Shown here: positions 1 to 8,469 of the stretch, piece after piece
How positions within the stretch are numbered: the stretch's first letter is position 1
How the letters are laid out: every line of letters starts with the position of its first letter
Assembly (NCBI GenBank): GCA_028713125.1
Contig: JAQTOU010000003.1
Coordinates: forward strand, 248,001 to 312,000
Reading direction: 5' to 3'
Source: Elusimicrobiales bacterium
GTDB lineage: Bacteria > Elusimicrobiota > Elusimicrobia > Elusimicrobiales > UBA9959
DNA: 64,000 nt
Program-made: the position numbers and the translations under genes
The notes under the pieces: generated by a model
Seen by the model: the letters and a program-made list of their open reading frames with translations, nothing else
Told to the model about the DNA's origin: nothing
Database searches by the model: none

Positions 1-272
1 TTGACCAGGAACCAGTGCACTTCCTTGTCCACCAGCATCTCGCCGCGCATGAAAGAGTATTCCGCCTTATAAAGGGGGGAGGTGATCTCGCAGTCCCAGC
101 CGGTTTCCTCGGCTACTTCGCGCAGGGCCGCCGCCTCGGGGGTTTCGCCCGGCTCCAGGTGGCCTTTGGGAAAGGTCCAGACCTGGTCGCCCTTGAGGTT
201 CTTCACGAGTATCAGGAGCACGGTTCCGTCTTCCAGGATCACGCCGCCCGCGGAATGTTCTTTGTTAGACAT
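1..272 (-). CDS. NUDIX hydrolase, C-terminus cut by window edge
   Basis: Reads leftward from the ATG at 272 and runs off the window, so only about 90 N-terminal residues are present. The Nudix box is complete: G-x5-E-x7-R-E-x2-E-E-x-G, seen as GHLEPGE, then seven residues, then REVAEETGW. This is the Mg-binding catalytic helix of enzymes that cleave nucleoside diphosphates linked to another moiety. The preceding WTFPKGHLEPGE and the short N-terminus (GGVILEDGTVLLI) resemble the Ap4A/8-oxo-dGTP type of small NUDIX proteins; substrate cannot be told from this part. It starts 12 bp after the pcrA stop on the same strand, so the two are probably co-transcribed. Confidence 0.88.
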   Translation of the reverse strand, partial: MSNKEHSAGGVILEDGTVLLILVKNLKGDQVWTFPKGHLEPGETPEAAALREVAEETGWDCEITSPLYKAEYSFMRGEMLVDKEVHWFLV

Positions 273-284
273 GAGCTGGCTCCT

Positions 285-2477
285 TTACATCGGCTGCAGC
301 GGCGCGTATTTGAGCATAAAGGTCTGCCGCACGCCGCTGTCGAAAACCACGGTCACCTTGGCGAATTCGCCGGCGCCTATCTGGTCCACTACGCGGCCCG
401 GGCCGTGCACCGGGTGCATGACGCGCCTGCCCCTGCCTATGCGCGGCATGGAGGCCGGCGGCTGGTAGGAAGTGAGCACCTGCACGTCCTCCTCGCCGGG
501 GCGCACCGCTGTTTCGCGCGCCACCCTGCTTTCGAAGATGAACCGCGAGGCCAGGTTGGGATAGGTAGTTCCGTAAAGCCTGCGGGTGGCGGCCCAGGTC
601 AGGAAGAGCCGCTCCCTGGCGCGGGTCATGCCCACATAGGCCAGGCGGCGTTCCTCCTCCAGGTCCTCCTCGTCGGAATTAGCGGCGTTGATAGGGAAAA
701 GATTCTCTTCCAGCCCCGTCAGGAAGACCGCCGGGAATTCGAGGCCCTTGGCGAGGTGCACCGTCATCAGGGTGATGGCGTGGGTGTCGGTGTTAAGCTT
801 GTCCACCTGGGAGGACAGCATCACTTCCTCCAGGTATTTGTGCAGCGTGGGGACGGTCCCCTCTTTCACGCAGTGATCCTCGAACTCTTTCACGGCGTTC
901 ACGAGTTCCTGCAGATTGCCGAGGCGGGCCAGGGATTCCTGGGGCTCTTTCTCCGCCAGGTCCTCCGTCATCTTCCAGTAGCCGGAATTAGTCAGGACCT
1001 TTTCCAGCATCAGGGTAGGAGTTCCGGAGAACAGGTCCGATTTTACGCCTTCGAGCAGGTCTAAAAATTCTTTTATCCCGCGCCGCGCCGTATTTGTGAT
1101 GTCGGGCACCTGGTCGGCGCTGAGCAGCGCGTCGTAAAGCGGCATCTCTTTCTGCCGGGAGTGCGCCATCACGCGGTCCAGGGCGGTCTTGCCCACGCCC
1201 CGGGCCGGGAGGTTTATCACGCGCAGCAGGCTGATAGTGTCGCCCGGGTTCACCAGCAGCTTCAGGTAGGCCAGGACGTCCTTCACTTCTTTGCGGTCGT
1301 AGAAGCGCACCGAGCCTATGAGCCTGTAAGGAATGCGGTAGCGCCGGCAGGCTTCTTCGAAAGAGCGGCTCTGGGCGTTAGTGCGGTAGAAAACGGCTAT
1401 ATCGTTGTAGGTGAGGGGGCCGCGGGAGGTGAGCTGCTTGACCTGGTCGCAGATCCCGCGCGCTTCGTCGTTCTCGTTGGCGTATTCCTGCACCTGCGGC
1501 GCCTCGCCCTCCTCGGCCTTGGTCCAGAGGTTCTTCGCGCGGCGGTTCTTATTGTGCTTGATGACCTCGTTCGCTGCGTGCAAAATGCGGGAGGTGGAGC
1601 GATAATTTTCCTCCAGCACCACGGTGAAAGCGTCGGGGAAATCCTTCTCGAACTCCATGATATTGCGGATGTCGGCGCCGCGCCAGCCGTACACGCTCTG
1701 GTCCGGGTCGCCCACGACGCAGAGGTTCTTGTGCTTGGCCGAAAGGGTCTTCACCAGGACGTACTGCGCGTGGTTGGTGTCCTGGTACTCGTCGACGAGG
1801 ATGTACTGGAAATTCTCCTGGAAATAGCCGCGGATCTCCTCGTTCTGGGTCAGCAGCTCCACGGTGCGCACGATCAGGTCGCCGAAGTCCATCGCGCCGG
1901 CTTCCTGGAGCTTCTTCTGGTAGCGGTGGTAGATCTGGGCGGCTTTCAGGCGGGCGGGGTCGTTCACGGCCTGCGCGTTGATCAGGTAGGACTGCGAATC
2001 AAGCAGATCGTCCTTGGCGCGGGAGATGATGCTGAGGTACATCGAGGCCTTGTTCTTCTCGCTCTCGAAGCCCAGCTCCTCCATGGCCAGCCCGAGCAGC
2101 TTTTTCTGGTCGTCGTCGTCGTAGATGACGAAGCCCGGCGGTATCCCTATCAGGCGGCCGTGCTGCCGCAGAATGCGGGCGCCCAGCGCGTGGAAGGTGT
2201 GGATCCACATCCCGCCGGAATACGGGACCAGCTTGCCGACGCGGTGCTGCATCTCCTGCGCGGCTTTATTGGTGAAAGTAATGGCGAGCACGCGGGAGGG
2301 GGGGATGTCGGAGGCGATCAATAAAGCTATCTTCGAGGTGAGGGTCTTGGTTTTGCCGGTGCCCGCCCCCGCCAGGATCAAAAGCGGGCCGGCGAAATAC
2401 TGCACGGCCTCGTCCTGTTTGGGATTCAGGCCGAGCTTCGGCAGCAGCGCGGGGTTCAGGTTAAGGTCAAGGCTCAT
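285..2477 (-). CDS. pcrA: UvrD/PcrA-type superfamily 1 DNA helicase
   Basis: A 3'-5' SF1A helicase of about 730 residues, the normal PcrA/UvrD size. Visible motifs in order: Q-motif region LNPKQDEAV, Walker A GAGTGKT, motif Ia TFTNKAAQEM, Walker B DEYQDTN, motif III GDPDQSVYGWRGAD, motif IV ENYRST, motif V TVHLAKGLEFPAVF, motif VI YVGMTRARERLFL. The last 50 residues (RVMHPVHGPGRVV onward) form the Tudor-like tail that in PcrA contacts RNA polymerase. The frame stays open upstream, but the first in-frame ATG that gives the family N-terminus (MSLDLNLNPALL) is at 2477. Role: nucleotide-excision/mismatch repair and clearing of transcription-replication conflicts. Followed closely by the NUDIX gene. 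Confidence 0.95.
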   Translation of the reverse strand: MSLDLNLNPALLPKLGLNPKQDEAVQYFAGPLLILAGAGTGKTKTLTSKIALLIASDIPPSRVLAITFTNKAAQEMQHRVGKLVPYSGGMWIHTFHALGARILRQHGRLIGIPPGFVIYDDDDQKKLLGLAMEELGFESEKNKASMYLSIISRAKDDLLDSQSYLINAQAVNDPARLKAAQIYHRYQKKLQEAGAMDFGDLIVRTVELLTQNEEIRGYFQENFQYILVDEYQDTNHAQYVLVKTLSAKHKNLCVVGDPDQSVYGWRGADIRNIMEFEKDFPDAFTVVLEENYRSTSRILHAANEVIKHNKNRRAKNLWTKAEEGEAPQVQEYANENDEARGICDQVKQLTSRGPLTYNDIAVFYRTNAQSRSFEEACRRYRIPYRLIGSVRFYDRKEVKDVLAYLKLLVNPGDTISLLRVINLPARGVGKTALDRVMAHSRQKEMPLYDALLSADQVPDITNTARRGIKEFLDLLEGVKSDLFSGTPTLMLEKVLTNSGYWKMTEDLAEKEPQESLARLGNLQELVNAVKEFEDHCVKEGTVPTLHKYLEEVMLSSQVDKLNTDTHAITLMTVHLAKGLEFPAVFLTGLEENLFPINAANSDEEDLEEERRLAYVGMTRARERLFLTWAATRRLYGTTYPNLASRFIFESRVARETAVRPGEEDVQVLTSYQPPASMPRIGRGRRVMHPVHGPGRVVDQIGAGEFAKVTVVFDSGVRQTFMLKYAPLQPM

Positions 2478-2572
2478 TGCTATGCACGTGCCGTAACGGG
2501 GGCTATGCCCATCAGACGGCCACAAAGATGATTTTACAATACTTGCGCGGGGGCCGTATCTAGGGTTAAAGA

Positions 2573-3181
2573 TTATTTGAGGCTCTTGATCCTTTTCTGG
2601 TAGCAGGCGTCGCAAAAACCGTGGCTGAAAAGAGCGTCGGAATGGCGGCTGATGTAGGATTCCATCTGCACCCAGGTCCCTTCCGTAGTCCTTATCTTTT
2701 TGCAGTCGGCGCAGGTGGGGAGCAGGCCGGTGAGCACTTTTACGTTCTTAAGGGCGTCTTGCAGTTTCGCTATCAGGTCCTCTTTTTCATTCAACAGCTC
2801 TTTCCGTTCGACGGCGTAGCGGATGGAGCGCGCAAGCTCTTTGTCGGTAAACTGCCCTTTGACCAGGTAATCCTGCGCGCCGTCCTTAAGAGCCTCCAGA
2901 CCGAGAGCTTCGTCGTCCGTCCCCGTCATAACTATTACCGGCAGGTTGGGGAATCTGCCGCAGACCGACTTTACGGTGGCCAGGCCTTCGCTGTCCGGCA
3001 GGCTGAGGTCCAGCAGGGCGAGGTCCGCCGCGCCGGAGTCAAGGGCGGAAAGTCCGCCGGCAAGGGTCGCCTCCGACCTGGTATCGGCATCGAGGCCCGC
3101 TTCCCGCAGCATCCTGAGCGTTATTTTCGCGGAAAGAGGTTCGTCCTCTATTAAAAGGATACGTATGGATCTATCGTTCAT
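2573..3181 (-). CDS. Receiver protein with C-terminal C-x2-C / C-x2-C module
   Basis: 202 residues. Residues 7-125 are a CheY-like receiver: acidic pocket IEDE, phospho-acceptor in DLALLDLSLPDSEG, Thr in VMTGTDD and Lys in YLVKGQF. A short coiled coil (KELLNEKEDLIAKLQDALKN) leads to a C-terminal module containing LLPTCADCKKIR, WVQMESYISRHSDALFSHG and FCDACYQKR. Two CxxC pairs about 45 residues apart suggest metal or cofactor binding. This tail is frequent at the ends of bacterial receiver and PAS proteins, with unknown function. There is no DNA-binding or enzymatic output domain. The gene is divergent from the OmpR-type regulator at 3311. Confidence 0.85.
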   Translation of the reverse strand: MNDRSIRILLIEDEPLSAKITLRMLREAGLDADTRSEATLAGGLSALDSGAADLALLDLSLPDSEGLATVKSVCGRFPNLPVIVMTGTDDEALGLEALKDGAQDYLVKGQFTDKELARSIRYAVERKELLNEKEDLIAKLQDALKNVKVLTGLLPTCADCKKIRTTEGTWVQMESYISRHSDALFSHGFCDACYQKRIKSLK

Positions 3182-3228
3182 GTGCCCCCCTCCGCCTATT
3201 ATACTGCAAAACCGGCGCGAGTCAAAAA

Positions 3229-3247
3229 CAGCCGCCGGGGGCGGCTG
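3229..3247 (-). terminator. Hairpin plus T-run in leader of the 2573-3181 gene
   Basis: Perfect 8-bp stem CAGCCGCC / GGCGGCTG with a 3-nt loop. On the minus strand it is followed at once by TTTTTG, the form of an intrinsic terminator. No minus-strand gene ends here. It lies 48 bp upstream of the start at 3181, so it would act either as a leader attenuator or as a stop for antisense transcripts entering from the right. Confidence 0.4.
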
Positions 3248-3254
3248 CCGGCTA

Positions 3255-3283
3255 TTGTACCGGATAAGTGAATAGGGTAGAAT
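3255..3283 (+). promoter_or_regulatory. Possible sigma70 promoter of the OmpR-type gene
   Basis: TTGTAC at 3255-3260, a 17-bp spacer and TAGAAT at 3278-3283. The -35 match is weak and the -10 good; the start codon at 3311 lies 27 bp downstream behind a strong GGAGGGG ribosome site. Confidence 0.4.
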
Positions 3284-3310
3284 TTGCTTTGAAGCGCGGA
3301 GGGGAACGGA

Positions 3311-4003
3311 ATGTCCAAAAAAATATTATTAGTGGAAGACGACCGTCAGATGCTGGACGTTATGCGCCGCTACCTGGAAAACCACGGTTTTTCCGTTATC
3401 TTCACGGATAACGGCTCGGAGGCGCTTATGCTCTTGCGCGACTCCAGGCCCGATATGGTGGTTACGGACGTCGATGTGCCCGGCCTGGACGGTTTCGGCC
3501 TGTGCAAGGCCATAAAATGTTCGGCCGAGACGGCCGGCGTCCCCGTTATTATAATCTCAGGAGAAAAAACCGGCGATACCGACCTCGTATCGGGGTATGA
3601 CAAAGGCGCGGACGATTACCTCACTAAGCCTTTCGCTTTCTCGGTGCTTACGGCCAAGATAAACGCCGTGCTGCGGCGCTACGCCGCCAATGACGGGCCG
3701 CGCGCCGGAAAGATCAAGGAGCAGGGGCTCGAGCTGGACCCCTCCGCCCGCACCGTTAAAGTGGGGGGGAAACCGGCGGCGCTTACCCGCAAGGAGTTCG
3801 ACCTGCTTACGCTCCTGCTTGAAAAAAAAGGGCGCGTGCTGGGCGTGCCGTATATCCTGGAAACTGTCTGGGGCTACGATATGGCTACCTACGACAATCC
3901 GCACACGGTGGAGACGCATATCTCCTCCCTGAGGAAAAAGCTGGGGAAGAAATTCGCGCCGCGGCTGGTAAGCGTTACCGGGCACGGCTACAAATTCGAA
4001 TAA
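3311..4003 (+). CDS. OmpR/PhoB-family response regulator
   Basis: 230 residues. The receiver spans about 4-118: VEDD acidic pocket, acceptor Asp in MVVTDVDVPGLDG, Ser in IIISGE, Lys in YLTKPF. An OmpR-type winged helix follows at about 130-229: LTRKEFDLLTLLLEKKG, then GYDMATYDNPHTVETHISSLRKKLG and VTGHGYKFE. It should bind DNA as a phosphorylation-induced dimer and control transcription. Start fixed by GGAGGGGAACGGA just upstream. The hybrid kinase begins 13 bp after its stop, so the two form a likely regulator/kinase operon, though the kinase has its own receivers and the pairing is inferred. Confidence 0.92.
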   Translation: MSKKILLVEDDRQMLDVMRRYLENHGFSVIFTDNGSEALMLLRDSRPDMVVTDVDVPGLDGFGLCKAIKCSAETAGVPVIIISGEKTGDTDLVSGYDKGADDYLTKPFAFSVLTAKINAVLRRYAANDGPRAGKIKEQGLELDPSARTVKVGGKPAALTRKEFDLLTLLLEKKGRVLGVPYILETVWGYDMATYDNPHTVETHISSLRKKLGKKFAPRLVSVTGHGYKFE

Positions 4004-4016
4004 GCGGAGAGCGTGC

Positions 4017-6485
4017 ATGACTGAAACCGAAAAGCGCGCCCCTTATATCCTGCTGGTCGAGGACGACCGGGGCACCGTCATGCTCGCGGCGAAGCGCCTT
4101 GCCGGCCTCTGGTATAAAGTAAAAGAGGCTAACAGCGCGGAGGCGGCCCTCGCCGCCATAAAGGAAGCACCGCCGGTGCTGATGCTTCTCGATTATTCCC
4201 TGCCCGGCAAGAACGCCCTGGAATTTGTCGATGAGCTTAAGGCGCGCGGCGAAGTTTGCCCGCCCTTCATCGTTATGACCGGCCACGGCGGCGAGGACGT
4301 GGCGGTGTCGATGCTGAGGGCCGGCGCGCGCGACTACCTGATAAAAAATAATAATTTCCTCGAGCTGCTCCCTGCCGTAGTGAAGAGGGTGCTGGCCGAG
4401 CTGGAGGCCGCGGGCCGGCTGGAGGCCGCCGGCCTGGCGATCAGGGAGAGCGAGGACCGCTACCGCTCGCTTTTCAACCAGGCCCGGGATTCCATCATGC
4501 TCCTTGAGCCTTTGCCGGGCGGCCTGCCTTTGATCTGGGACGCCAACGAAGCGGCGCTGGCGATGCATGGATACTCCTCCGAAGAATTGATCGGCAAGTC
4601 CATTTCAGTTCTCGACCAGGAAATCCCGGCGTCCGCGGTGAAAGAGCGGCTCAAGCAGGCTCAAACTCCGGCCGGCGCGCTCTTCGAGACACGGCATAGG
4701 CGCAAGGACGGGTCGTTCCTTGATGTCCAGGTTTCATTGAAGTCTATGCTCATTGGCGGGAGGAGCCTGCTGCTCGATATCTCCCGGGACATCACAGAGA
4801 AGAAGCGCTATACCGAAGTTCTCCAGGAAGCCGTGCAGATGCAGTCGGTCCTCAATGAGATGATGAAGCGGTCTCTGCTGAACATGCCGCTGCGCGACAA
4901 GCTGGAAGCTAATCTTGCGGCCCTTCTGGCCGCCCACTGGCTTTCTCCCGACTTGAAAGGCGCCGTTTTCCTCACGGCCCCGGGCGGCAACGAACTTGTT
5001 TTGACGGCCCAGAAAGGCTTGCCGCCCGAGCTCCTGGCTTGTTGCGCCAAAGTTCCGCTGGGACGCTGCCTCTGCGGCCAGGCGGCGGCGTCCGGCCGGG
5101 CAGTGTCCGCGCGCAGCGTAGGCCCGGAGCACCAGATCACTTATGAGGGAATGGAGCCGCACGGCCATTTTTGCGCGCCTATAATGGCGGAAGGCAAAGT
5201 TTTAGGGGTGCTTAACGTCTACCTGGAAGCCGGCAGCGTCCTCACGGAAAGCCAGGAGCGCTTCATCAAAGCCGCCGCGGACGTGATGGCGGAGAATATC
5301 ATCCGCTCCCGGGTCGAGGAGCAGTTCTCGCAGGCGCAGAAAATGGAGGCCGTCGGGCTCCTGGCCGGCGGCATAGCGCATGATTTCAATAATATCCTGA
5401 CCGCGATAAAAGGCTACTGCACCCTGGTCACGAATTCCCTTATCCCGGAGGACCCCAGCCGCGAGGATATGCGCGAGATAATGACCGCCGCGGACCGCGC
5501 CTCCGCCCTTACCCGTCAGCTCCTCGCTTTCGGCCGCCGGCAGATAATGGTGCTCAAGGTCCTTGACCTGAATAAAACCATCGGCGACATGATGAATATG
5601 CTCAGGCGCATAATGGGAGAGAACGTCCCGCTGTCCGTGAAACTCTTCCCTTCACCCTGCCCGGCTAAGGTCGACCCCGGGCAGATAGAGCAGGTGATAG
5701 TGAACCTGGTGGTGAACGCGCGCGACGCGGTCGCGAACGGGGGGGAAATAACCCTGGAGACCGAGGTCCTGGTCCCGGCGGATAACTTTTTTTCCGCCAG
5801 GCCGGATCTGCCGCGGGGCAAGTACGTCCGCGTTATAGTCCGTGACACGGGCTGCGGCATGTCAGAAGAGGTCAAAGGGCGTATTTTCGAGCCTTTCTTC
5901 ACGACTAAAGCGGCCGGCAAGGGTACGGGCCTCGGGCTTCCCACTGTTTTCGGGATAGTGAAGCAGAGCGGCGGAGAAATACAGGTGGAGAGCGAGCTGG
6001 GGAAGGGCACCGCGTTCTTCATATATCTGCCCCTGGCTGAAGCCGCGCCCGCGGATGCGGAGAAAGAGAAAGCTCCCGAAGTTCCCGCGAAAGGGCATGA
6101 GACCGTGATGCTGGTGGAAGATGAAGAAAGCCTCCGGCGCCTCGGGGAACGGGTCTTAAGCGCGGCGGGGTATACGGTCATAGCCGCCGCGGACGGTCCC
6201 GCGGCCCTTAAGCTTATGGAAAAGCGCGGCAAGCCGGTGGACCTTCTGATGACCGATATTGTAATGCCAGGCATGAGCGGGCAGGAACTGGCGCTCGAGC
6301 TTAGGCGCCGCAAGCTGGCCGGCCGGGTGCTCTACACTTCCGGCTATACCGACGATTCCGCGGCTTTTAAAGGTACGCCCGCGCCCGGAATGGCCTTCAT
6401 CTACAAGCCTTACGCGGTGGACGCGCTCCTGCAGAAATTGCGGGAAGTCCTGGACGCCGCCCCCGACAAGGCCGCTTCCCCCTAA
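4017..6485 (+). CDS. Hybrid histidine kinase REC-PAS-GAF-HisKA-HATPase-REC
   Basis: 822 residues, no membrane segment, so cytoplasmic. Order: receiver 1 (about 10-125, Asp59 in LMLLDYSLPGK); PAS (about 145-262, FNQARDSIMLLEP onward); GAF (about 290-430, with clustered Cys in CAKVPLGRCLCGQAAASG); HisKA with His455 in GGIAHDFNNILTAIKG; HATPase with VIVNLVVNARDAV, DTGCGM and GTGLGLPTVFGIV; receiver 2 (about 690-815, Asp in DLLMTDIVMPGMSG). The kinase core is of the NtrB/HPK4-like 'HDFNN' type. With receivers at both ends it can pass phosphate internally or receive it from another kinase. Its 3' end overlaps by 4 bp the convergent GGDEF gene. Confidence 0.92.
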   Translation: MTETEKRAPYILLVEDDRGTVMLAAKRLAGLWYKVKEANSAEAALAAIKEAPPVLMLLDYSLPGKNALEFVDELKARGEVCPPFIVMTGHGGEDVAVSMLRAGARDYLIKNNNFLELLPAVVKRVLAELEAAGRLEAAGLAIRESEDRYRSLFNQARDSIMLLEPLPGGLPLIWDANEAALAMHGYSSEELIGKSISVLDQEIPASAVKERLKQAQTPAGALFETRHRRKDGSFLDVQVSLKSMLIGGRSLLLDISRDITEKKRYTEVLQEAVQMQSVLNEMMKRSLLNMPLRDKLEANLAALLAAHWLSPDLKGAVFLTAPGGNELVLTAQKGLPPELLACCAKVPLGRCLCGQAAASGRAVSARSVGPEHQITYEGMEPHGHFCAPIMAEGKVLGVLNVYLEAGSVLTESQERFIKAAADVMAENIIRSRVEEQFSQAQKMEAVGLLAGGIAHDFNNILTAIKGYCTLVTNSLIPEDPSREDMREIMTAADRASALTRQLLAFGRRQIMVLKVLDLNKTIGDMMNMLRRIMGENVPLSVKLFPSPCPAKVDPGQIEQVIVNLVVNARDAVANGGEITLETEVLVPADNFFSARPDLPRGKYVRVIVRDTGCGMSEEVKGRIFEPFFTTKAAGKGTGLGLPTVFGIVKQSGGEIQVESELGKGTAFFIYLPLAEAAPADAEKEKAPEVPAKGHETVMLVEDEESLRRLGERVLSAAGYTVIAAADGPAALKLMEKRGKPVDLLMTDIVMPGMSGQELALELRRRKLAGRVLYTSGYTDDSAAFKGTPAPGMAFIYKPYAVDALLQKLREVLDAAPDKAASP

Positions 6486-7420
6486 TCCACCCTCCTGTCC
6501 TTCAGGTAGACGCTGCCGAAGCGGTTCTTAAGCCCTTTAAGGTGCTTTTTTATCTCCGATACTATATCCACTATCCGCGCATAGTGGTCCAGCTCCCGCT
6601 TCTCGTTAGTCGCTACGGCGATGGTAAGCGTCATCAGTGGGAACTCCCGGGCATTGCCCATCCGGTCCTTTGAAATAATAAAACCCCGCTCGCTGTCCTC
6701 GCGGTTATATAATTTTGGCGCCAGCGCGTCGAAGCCGGAGGCCAGCGCGCGCGCTATCTCGTCGGCCTTCGCCGGGTCGGTCATCGCCACGAAGTCATCA
6801 CCGCCGATGTGCCCTATAAAGATCTCATCTCCGGGCCTGCCCGCCTGCAGCCTGGCGAGCAGCGCGGCCAGCTGCTTTATGGCGGTGTCGCCGTTCAGGT
6901 AGCCGTATTTGTCGTTATAGGCTTTGAAATTGTCTATGTCGATATAAAAGAAGGCTAAAGGCGAACCTGCCTTTATTCTCGCGGAGGCCTCCTCTTCTAT
7001 GGCCGGCCCCCCGGGCAGGAAGGTAAGCGGGTTGGCGGCGAGCATGCGCCGCGCGCGCCTGGAGGCGCTCTCTATCCTGGCCGCGAGCTCCTTTATATCG
7101 AAAGGCTTCGAAACGAAGTCGTCGGCGCCGCTGGTGAACTCCGCCGTTTTTTCCTGGGGGCTGTCGTCCCCGCTGATAATTATTATCGGGATCATCGAGA
7201 AGCGCGGGTCCCTGCGCAGGAGGGTCAACAGCTCGCGGCCGCCCAGGCGCGGCATGTTCAGGTCCAGCAGTATGACGTCCGGGGGCTGCGCGGAGATCTG
7301 CTCCAGCGCGGCGACGCCATCCTCCGCGGAGTTCACCTGCCAGTCAGTGCCCTCGAAGACGCGGCTGATGACGTTCTGGAAGGCCTTGTCGTCGTCCGCA
7401 ACCAGTAGTTTCCTGTTCAT
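6482..7420 (-). CDS. Receiver-GGDEF protein (GGDDF variant), copy 1
   Basis: 312 residues. The receiver is at about 1-120 (VADDD; Asp in DVILLDLNMPRLGG; Lys in FVSKPFD), followed by a linker RRARRMLAANPLT and a GGDEF domain (FFYIDIDNFKAYNDKYGYLNGD; signature HIGGDDFVAM). The metal- and substrate-binding features of diguanylate cyclases are mostly kept, but the signature is GGDDF rather than GGDEF/GGEEF and no RxxD inhibitory site precedes it. It may therefore make c-di-GMP, or only bind nucleotide. Strongly paralogous, at identical length, to 9370-10308. It is the second gene after 7450-8295 on the minus strand (29 bp gap, ribosome site GGGGAGG). Confidence 0.88.
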   Translation of the reverse strand: MNRKLLVADDDKAFQNVISRVFEGTDWQVNSAEDGVAALEQISAQPPDVILLDLNMPRLGGRELLTLLRRDPRFSMIPIIIISGDDSPQEKTAEFTSGADDFVSKPFDIKELAARIESASRRARRMLAANPLTFLPGGPAIEEEASARIKAGSPLAFFYIDIDNFKAYNDKYGYLNGDTAIKQLAALLARLQAGRPGDEIFIGHIGGDDFVAMTDPAKADEIARALASGFDALAPKLYNREDSERGFIISKDRMGNAREFPLMTLTIAVATNEKRELDHYARIVDIVSEIKKHLKGLKNRFGSVYLKDRRVD

Positions 7421-7449
7421 AAAATTACCTCCCCCTGCTTACGCGCTCT

Positions 7450-8295
7450 TCAGTAGATGCCGCACCTGTCGATCACGGCGTCCTCGCGCCCCATGAAATC
7501 CTCCAGCTTTTTTGTCTGGGCTTCGGAGATGGCGGGCGCCGCATCCTGCTCGTGGTATTTGGCGAGCAGCTCGTAGAACTTCTGCTTCACCTGCGGGTCC
7601 CTGAACTCGCTCCCCGGGTTGCGCGTCAGGCTGCCGAAAACGAAGCCTTTCTCCTTCATCTTAAGGGCCCAGTACCGCGCTTTCAGGTCCACTGCGCCGT
7701 CGTTTATCCTGGTCATCTCGCGGAAAGCGCCTTTGCAGTCGAAGGCCGTGTCGGCCACGGAGTCGCGCAAATTGTCATGCATAGGGGCGGTCGCCGGGGG
7801 GCTGTCCCAGTTGAGCTCGGGCACCGGGGGGAGGTCGGTGAACCGGGCGGCCGACCTGATCTCTATGGTCTCCAATACGCGGCCGCTGGCGGCGTCCACC
7901 AGTTTTGCCATCACTGTCAGGTCCCCTTCTCCCTTAAATACAGAACCCTTTATAAAGGCCTGGGGGCGCAGCCTGGAGGGCAGCTGGGAAAGCCAGCTTC
8001 CTTTGGGCCCGGCATTGGCCTCAAGCGTGGCCTGGTCCAGTATCTCCAGGCCGATTTTGGAAGAAAGGAGGCTCGCGGTTTTCTCGGCGGCGAAGCGGGC
8101 TTCCTCCTCAGTTCCGGCCGAAGCGGAGAAAGCGCCCATGGCTATCCGGGTGATCCCGTTCGCTTTCGCGGCCTCGGCCAGGTTCCCGGCGAGCTGCGCG
8201 TATTCGCCGCTTACGGCGGGGGCGGAGCAAAGCATCAGGAGCAGGGAAGCCACCAGGGCGCTCGTCTTAAAGTTTTTGTTTTTCCAGGTCTTCAT
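7450..8295 (-). CDS. Secreted FlgO/CsgG-like envelope protein, copy 1
   Basis: 281 residues with an N-terminal signal peptide (KNKNFKTSALVASLLLMLCS, cut near AVSG). The middle part (ITRIAMGAFSASAG, FAAEKTASLLSSKIGLEILD, FIKGSVFKGEGDLTVMAKLVDAASGRVLETIEI) has the alpha/beta pattern of FlgO/CsgG-like periplasmic proteins, where short helices select a partner and a strand pair carries 'A.LVD..TG.VL'. The C-terminal part, with LTRNPGSEFRDPQVKQKFYELLAKY and one Cys near the end, is shared only with the paralogue at 8470-9354. It lies directly upstream of a receiver-GGDEF gene, suggesting that an envelope component and a c-di-GMP output work together. The family call is from pattern only. Confidence 0.7.
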   Translation of the reverse strand: MKTWKNKNFKTSALVASLLLMLCSAPAVSGEYAQLAGNLAEAAKANGITRIAMGAFSASAGTEEEARFAAEKTASLLSSKIGLEILDQATLEANAGPKGSWLSQLPSRLRPQAFIKGSVFKGEGDLTVMAKLVDAASGRVLETIEIRSAARFTDLPPVPELNWDSPPATAPMHDNLRDSVADTAFDCKGAFREMTRINDGAVDLKARYWALKMKEKGFVFGSLTRNPGSEFRDPQVKQKFYELLAKYHEQDAAPAISEAQTKKLEDFMGREDAVIDRCGIY

Positions 8296-8314
8296 AATTC
8301 CACCTCGTCCACAC

Positions 8315-8458
8315 TAATAGTCTACCGCGGCGGATTAAGCGAAAGCTCCGGCAAAACTCATGTTTTCCTCATTTGCCGGGCCCGCGCCTTCCGCGGGATA
8401 TGAGAAAGATATGAGGTTTGCCGGAACCGCCGCGTAGTTTTCTCTCTTAGACTATAGG
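8315..8458. promoter_or_regulatory. Palindromic divergent promoter/operator spacer
   Basis: The spacer between the two mirror-image modules is itself an inverted repeat. Arms 8348-8372 and 8400-8424 match at 21 of 25 positions. Each arm contains two ATGAG sites 6 bp apart and ends in TTTGCCGG. The centre holds a perfect 6-bp hairpin CCCGCG/CGCGGG (8381-8397). Outside the arms, both sides repeat CCGCCGCG and TAGACTAT (8318-8325 minus, 8448-8455 plus), the best -10-like elements for the two genes. The half-sites look like binding sites for one regulator controlling both directions. Confidence 0.6.
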
Positions 8459-8469
8459 CAAGAGGGAAT

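Noticed and set aside
15-1064. Plus-strand protein opposite pcrA
   Set aside because: His/Gly/Val-rich shadow of the helicase gene with no family pattern; the same applies to the other long antisense frames in this GC-rich sequence.
6780-6800. Inactive GGDEF because of GGDDF
   Set aside because: One conservative change (E to D) with the rest of the fold kept is not enough to call it dead; left as a variant.
8423-8453. ECF-type promoter starting GGAACC
   Set aside because: The GGAAC box is present on one side only; the mirrored side reads GGAGC, so it is not conserved between the two promoters.
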